A stretch of 8,311 nucleotides of DNA from an uncultured Methanobrevibacter sp. (GTDB lineage Archaea; Methanobacteriota; Methanobacteria; Methanobacteriales; Methanobacteriaceae): contig NZ_CALCYR010000207.1 of the NCBI RefSeq assembly GCF_937906425.1, forward strand, positions 1 through 8,311, in the 5' to 3' direction. The notes under the pieces were generated by a model that saw nothing but the letters and a program-made list of their open reading frames with translations, did not search any database and was not told the DNA's origin. The translations under genes and the position numbers were made by a program. Positions 4,855 to 8,311 of this stretch are shown here, in pieces (within the stretch, counting starts at the first letter, position 1; every line of letters starts with the position of its first letter).

Positions 4855-5886
4855 ATGGATTTATTATTGATCTTGTCACAGGAGCATGATAAGCTTCCAT
4901 TGGCTGAACTTAGAGCTGTTTTAGAAGCGGAAGAAGTTGAAACAGAATTGGAATTGGTCTGCCCAGGTCTAGTAATTCTTAGAAAATTGGATGATGAGCA
5001 TTTTGATGAATATTATAGGATGCTTGTTAGAAGATTGGGATACGCCCATGAGGTTCATCAGTTATTGACTACAGTGGATTATGAGGATTTGGAGGATGAG
5101 ATTCTTTCAATTGACTGGTCTGAGTATATAGATGAAAACTTTGCCGTTCGTGTAAAACGTTTCCGCAGTGATATAGACACGGTTGGCACTGAAAAAAGAG
5201 CAGGACATTTGATTTTAACAAATACTCCAGGTATTTCCGTAAATTTATCAGAGCCTAAATCCCTGATAAGAATTGTTGCCTATTTGGATAATGTTTACTT
5301 ATGTTATGGCAAATACAGATTGGATAAGAAATATTTTGAGGATATGAAACCTCATAAAAGACCATTTTTCCATCCGGGCTGCATGAGTCCAAAACTTGCT
5401 CGCTGTATGGTAAATCTTTCCCGTATAAAGGAGGGGCAAACTGTTCTTGATCCATTCTGCGGAACAGGAGGAATTCTTATTGAGGCAGGTCTTGTAGGTG
5501 CAAAGGTCATTGGCTGTGACATTGATTGGAGAATGAAAAAGGGTACAGCAACCAATTTGGAATATGTTGGAATTACAGATTACAAGACTCATGTTGTAGA
5601 CATTCGTGAACTTGAAATGTATGAAGAGGTTGATGCTGTTGTAACAGATCCTCCATATGGCATTTCTACAACTACCTGTGGTGAAGGTGCTTCCGGTATA
5701 TTTAAAGAGTTTTTAGAATCTATTGAACATAGTATGAAGGAAGATGCTCTTTTGGTGATGGCCAGTCCTGATTCATTGGATATAGATTCACTGTTTAAGG
5801 AAGTAGGTTTCGTTTTATTGGAAAGATACTCAATTAAAATGCATAAAAGTTTAACCCGTATCATTTCCGTGATAGCTAAAATTTAG
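4855..5886 (+). CDS. tRNA (guanine(10)-N2)-dimethyltransferase, Trm-G10 type
   Basis: A 343-residue class I SAM-dependent methyltransferase with an N-terminal THUMP region (about 50-155), which binds the tRNA acceptor stem. The catalytic half begins around RPFFHPGCMSPKLAR (169-183). VLDPFCGTGGILIEAG (197-212) is SAM-binding motif I and GCDID (220-224) holds the acidic residue for the SAM ribose. DAVVTDPPYG (260-269) contains the DPPY motif of N2-guanine amino methyltransferases. Archaeal Trm-G10 makes m2G and m2,2G at position 10 of tRNA and is about 330 residues long, so the size fits. The start at 4855 is chosen for its GGAG site and because MDLLLILSQEHDKLPLAEL is the usual family N-terminus; a longer form from TTG 4801 would add 18 repeat-encoded hydrophobic residues. 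Related THUMP methyltransferases (Trm14/TrmN, m2G6) share this architecture, but the lack of a longer N-terminal domain favours Trm-G10. Confidence 0.9.
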   Translation: MDLLLILSQEHDKLPLAELRAVLEAEEVETELELVCPGLVILRKLDDEHFDEYYRMLVRRLGYAHEVHQLLTTVDYEDLEDEILSIDWSEYIDENFAVRVKRFRSDIDTVGTEKRAGHLILTNTPGISVNLSEPKSLIRIVAYLDNVYLCYGKYRLDKKYFEDMKPHKRPFFHPGCMSPKLARCMVNLSRIKEGQTVLDPFCGTGGILIEAGLVGAKVIGCDIDWRMKKGTATNLEYVGITDYKTHVVDIRELEMYEEVDAVVTDPPYGISTTTCGEGASGIFKEFLESIEHSMKEDALLVMASPDSLDIDSLFKEVGFVLLERYSIKMHKSLTRIISVIAKI

Positions 5887-6148
5887 TAAATGCCATTTAA
5901 ATCATTGGCAATTTTTTACTATTTTTTTAATTTAATTTTTTTTAATTTTCAACTATTTTTTTTAATTTATGCTATTTTTTCTAATTTTTATTTTTTAACT
6001 TTTTTTATTTTTTATTTTTTATGAGTTTTTTCTTTTATTTTTAAGTTCTGGTTTTAAATTTTTTAAAAATTAAAGAATTAGTAATTTTAATTATTATTCA
6101 TTTTAATTGGTTTTCATTCATTTTAAAAAAAGTAAAAGATTAATAAAA
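5887..6148. other. Convergent intergenic region
   Basis: This lies between two converging genes, with no coding potential seen. The left part is T-rich on the plus strand and serves the methyltransferase end. The right edge holds the terminator of the minus-strand operon. The middle is AT-rich without a feature I can name. Confidence 0.6.
5891..5917 (+). terminator. Hairpin plus T-tract after Trm-G10
   Basis: Five bases after the stop codon, TGCCA (5891-5895) pairs with TGGCA (5906-5910) across a 10-base loop, and six T follow. It resembles a bacterial intrinsic terminator, although the T-tract alone may suffice in archaea. More T-tracts follow up to about 6010. Confidence 0.5.
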
Positions 6149-6161
6149 TTAATTATTAATC
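6125..6161 (-). terminator. Terminator of the ABC operon, overlapping the stop codon
   Basis: Read on the minus strand, GATTAATAA (6161-6153) and TTATTAATC (6146-6138) form a perfect 9-bp stem with a 6-base loop, followed by TTTTACTTTTTTT (6137-6125). The ATPase stop codon (6151-6149) lies in the loop, so the left arm is coding sequence for the last residues. The stem is AU-rich and therefore not very stable. Confidence 0.6.
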
Positions 6162-6856
6162 TCTATTTTATTGTCCAATAAACTTCCTTCCTCTGCATTG
6201 ATTATTTTTCCATCAAGGACCTCTATTATTCTGTCCGCTAGTTTTGCAACAGTCATGTCGTGAGTAACAATTATCAGAGTAATATTCTTTTCCTTATGAA
6301 GTCTATGAAGCTCTTCAAGTATTTTAGTACTTGTTTTGGAATCAAGTGAACCTGTAGGTTCATCTGCAAGTATGATTGAAGGATTGTTTGCAAGAGATCT
6401 TGCAATTGCAACTCTTTGCCTTTCTCCACCGGATAACTTGTTTGGTTTCATATTGGCCTTGTCCTTTAGTCCAACAATCTCCAGAAGATTCAAGGCATCC
6501 TCCCTCATTTGCTTGGAGGATTTGTCCTGTGTATACATTGGAATTTCAATGTTTTCCACAACGCTGATGTTGGGAATCAGATTATGCAATTGGAAAATGA
6601 ACCCTATCTTTTTTCCTCTAAATTCATTCAGCTTGTTATTTTTTCTCAAGTCATATCCTGCAACCCTTATTTCGCCGCTGTCCGGAATGTCCAAGGCTCC
6701 AAGCATATTCAGCAAGGTTGATTTTCCAGAACCTGATGGGCCTATGATGGATACGAATTCCCCTTCCCTGATTGTAAGGTCAATTCCGTTTAATGCCTTG
6801 ATGTTTCCATTTTCATATGACTTTTTAAGATTCTTAATTTCAATAATGTTTTCCAT
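6149..6856 (-). CDS. ABC transporter ATP-binding protein (MacB/LolD family)
   Basis: A 235-residue nucleotide-binding subunit, full length for the family. Motifs in order: Walker A GPSGSGKST (39-47), Q-loop Q89, signature LSGGERQRVAIARSL (141-155), Walker B IILADE (161-166), D-loop SLDS (170-173) and switch His H199 in VTHD. The subfamily is shown by ALNGIDLTIREGEFVSIIGP near the N-terminus and by LADEPTGSLDS, both typical of the MacB/LolD/FtsE group that partners FtsX-type permeases. It powers the permease encoded immediately upstream. The ATG is preceded by an ideal AGGAGGAT (6868-6861) that overlaps the permease stop, so translation of the two is probably coupled. The substrate is unknown; relatives extrude lipoproteins, peptides or antibiotics, or act in mechanotransmission without transport. 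Confidence 0.94.
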   Translation of the reverse strand: MENIIEIKNLKKSYENGNIKALNGIDLTIREGEFVSIIGPSGSGKSTLLNMLGALDIPDSGEIRVAGYDLRKNNKLNEFRGKKIGFIFQLHNLIPNISVVENIEIPMYTQDKSSKQMREDALNLLEIVGLKDKANMKPNKLSGGERQRVAIARSLANNPSIILADEPTGSLDSKTSTKILEELHRLHKEKNITLIIVTHDMTVAKLADRIIEVLDGKIINAEEGSLLDNKIEINN

Positions 6857-6860
6857 GAAA

Positions 6861-6868
6861 ATCCTCCT
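6861..6868 (-). promoter_or_regulatory. Ribosome binding site of the ATPase, overlapping the permease stop
   Basis: AGGAGGAT on the minus strand lies four bases before the ATPase ATG. It shares its first two bases with the permease TAG (6869-6867), an arrangement expected for translational coupling. Confidence 0.85.
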
Positions 6869-7997
6869 ATTCGTATCTTAGAGCCTCTGTTGGAGGTAAT
6901 TTTGTAGCCTTCAATGCAGGATATATTCCTCCTATTATTCCAACAAACAATGCGATTGCAAAGGCCCTTGCAAATATTTCAAGTGAATATACAGGACTTA
7001 AAAGTTGCATTATATTTGATGCAGCAAGCAGTTCAACGCCAATAACACCTACAATTGAACCTATTATTCCTGCAACTATTGTAATCACTATTGACTCTCC
7101 AATAATCATTATCAGGATCTTTCTGTCTGACCAGCCCACAGCCTTTAAAACACCAATTTCTCTTGTTCTTTCAAATACACTTGTAAGCATTGTGTTAATA
7201 ATTCCTACAGCTCCAATAATGATTGCAAGTAAGGAAATTGCTAAACTTGCTCCATTAAGCATGTCAATCATGTTTCTAACCATTTCCAAATCACTGAGGG
7301 AACTGATTGTTGTTAGGTTTTCACCATACTTGTCATCAATTCTTTCCTTGACAGCATCAACATCCTCACCGCTTTTCACCTTGACATAAATGGAACTTAT
7401 CATTCCCTCATCGTCAGATAATTCCTGTGAGTTGTTCAATGCAGTAAATCCCCCTTGGTCCTGCATGGAATTTCCTGATTCATAGATTCCCACTATCTTG
7501 AATTCATTATTGTCAAGGCTGATGGTGTCTCCAACATCTTTTTCCTCATTTTCTGCAGCTATTTTTCCGATAATGATTTCTTTGGTATCGTTTTTATAAA
7601 GCCTTCCATCGGTTATGCTTAATTCTGCAACCTTGTAATCTGCAGGATCCATTCCTATAACTGCAAAATAGGGTGAATTAGGGGTCATGAGGACAGTCAT
7701 GTATATTGGGATTGCATCGCCGACTCCTTTGATATTGGCTATTTTTTCAATATAGTCATCTTCAATGGTTGTAGTTCCAAAACTGGCCATTTGTGATGAT
7801 TCACCTTCTGATTTTCCACTTACTGTAAAATCACAGCCTCCAGCATGTAGGGTATCATCTGCACTTGCTATCATTCCGTCTGTAATTGCTCCCAATGCAA
7901 TTATTGTAGCTATTCCAATTCCTATTCCAATGATTGCAAGTATTGCCCTGCTCTTACTTCTGAAGGGATTTTTTAAAATTAATGTTAAAAATGACAT
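6867..7997 (-). CDS. ABC transporter permease (MacB/FtsX family)
   Basis: A 376-residue permease with the standard MacB layout: one N-terminal membrane segment (about 17-39), a large extracytoplasmic domain (about 40-245, MacB-PCD type), then three segments (about 250-273, 295-325 and 342-362) forming the FtsX domain. The family-typical FERTREIGVLKAVGWSDRKI (275-294) is the cytoplasmic coupling region, and PTEALRYE at the end matches the usual MacB C-terminus. The extracytoplasmic part is acidic, common for surface-exposed archaeal domains. It forms a complex with the ATPase encoded downstream, 10 bases away. No MacA-like adaptor is visible up to the right edge, which fits a single-membrane organism without TolC. 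The start is chosen at the first ATG, where AAAGGGAAT provides a modest ribosome binding site. The cargo cannot be told from sequence. Confidence 0.93.
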   Translation of the reverse strand: MSFLTLILKNPFRSKSRAILAIIGIGIGIATIIALGAITDGMIASADDTLHAGGCDFTVSGKSEGESSQMASFGTTTIEDDYIEKIANIKGVGDAIPIYMTVLMTPNSPYFAVIGMDPADYKVAELSITDGRLYKNDTKEIIIGKIAAENEEKDVGDTISLDNNEFKIVGIYESGNSMQDQGGFTALNNSQELSDDEGMISSIYVKVKSGEDVDAVKERIDDKYGENLTTISSLSDLEMVRNMIDMLNGASLAISLLAIIIGAVGIINTMLTSVFERTREIGVLKAVGWSDRKILIMIIGESIVITIVAGIIGSIVGVIGVELLAASNIMQLLSPVYSLEIFARAFAIALFVGIIGGIYPALKATKLPPTEALRYE

Positions 7998-8311
7998 TTT
8001 ATTCCCTTTCTTTTAAATTATTTTTTTTTTAATCTTTATTGTTTAAAATTAATATTTTAAATCATTATAAAATTTTTGATTTATTTTTTTAAAAGTTTTT
8101 TTTATCAATTTTTAATTTTAATGAATTTTGAAAAAATGTAAAAAGGATTAATAAATAATGTGTAAAATTAGTTTATTCTGAAATGGTGTAAAAATACTTG
8201 GGAATCAAGTGAAAAAAAGTTTTTAAAAATTATTTGATTTTTTTTGAATGAATAAATTATTTAAAATGGTTTTTTTATAAAAAAAGTAATTTTATTATTT
8301 AAAAAGTTTTT
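7998..8311. other. AT-rich region upstream of the ABC operon
   Basis: I see no gene here. On the minus strand the sequence at about 8062-8050 (ATTTAAAATATTA) could serve as the TATA box of the permease gene, leaving a leader of about 25-30 bases. Further out are three TGTAAAA motifs (8137, 8161 and 8187) and a small hairpin ACTTG-GGAAT-CAAGT (8196-8210). None of these is more than suggestive in such AT-rich DNA. Confidence 0.4.

Noticed and set aside
6336..6881. 181-residue plus-strand frame opposite the ATPase gene
   Set aside because: It is the antisense of a clearly recognised ABC ATPase with intact motifs, and it shows no domain or initiation signal of its own.
8149..8215. Possible second C/D box RNA (CTGA at 8178-8181)
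   Set aside because: There is no RTGATGA box C or C' at the needed distance and no closing stem.
1..8311. tRNA, rRNA, insertion sequence, integrase or attachment site
   Set aside because: I saw no cloverleaf with a T-loop GGTTCAAATC-type motif, no transposase or integrase motifs, and no terminal inverted repeats with target duplications.

Overview
The window looks archaeal and very AT-rich, most consistent with Methanobacteriales (Methanobrevibacter or a close relative). This rests on four things: a textbook archaeal double-guide C/D box sRNA, a geranylgeranyl-reductase-family flavoprotein of the kind used for archaeal isoprenoid lipids, a THUMP-type Trm-G10 tRNA methyltransferase, and long T-rich intergenic tracts with TTTAAATA-type TATA boxes and GGTGAT/AGGAGGAT ribosome binding sites. 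The genus is inferred from overall character, not from a database match.

Layout, left to right. Positions 1-488 hold no protein gene but are not empty. There is an eight-copy 8-bp tandem repeat (1-64), a C/D box sRNA (109-174) whose D' guide would place a 2'-O-methyl on the wobble C of a CAU anticodon, degenerate T-tract repeats (177-259), and the promoter of the next gene. A small ABM-domain (quinol monooxygenase-like) gene follows (489-785), then a T-rich spacer with a perfect 48-bp direct repeat. Next is a long gene (1011-3302), probably leaderless. It encodes two membrane segments and a YdbS-like bacterial PH domain fused to a disordered Ser/Tyr/Arg/Asn/Asp tail of about 590 residues with two tandem peptide-repeat blocks. 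It is followed by a geranylgeranyl-reductase-like flavoprotein (3458-4642) and the Trm-G10 methyltransferase (4855-5886), which is preceded by four copies of a 20-bp repeat.

On the minus strand a two-gene operon converges on the methyltransferase: a MacB/FtsX-type permease (7997-6867) and its LolD/MacB-type ATPase (6856-6149). They are tightly coupled, with the permease stop codon lying inside the ATPase ribosome binding site. The operon ends in a perfect hairpin that overlaps the ATPase stop codon. Its upstream region (7998-8311) is AT-rich and non-coding.

The plus-strand genes look individually transcribed, each with its own spacer, rather than forming one operon. A common theme is tRNA modification (the C/D sRNA and Trm-G10) and the cell envelope (PH protein, lipid reductase, ABC exporter), but I see no evidence of a dedicated shared system. 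The most unusual items are the membrane-anchored low-complexity PH protein and the apparently unannotated C/D sRNA.
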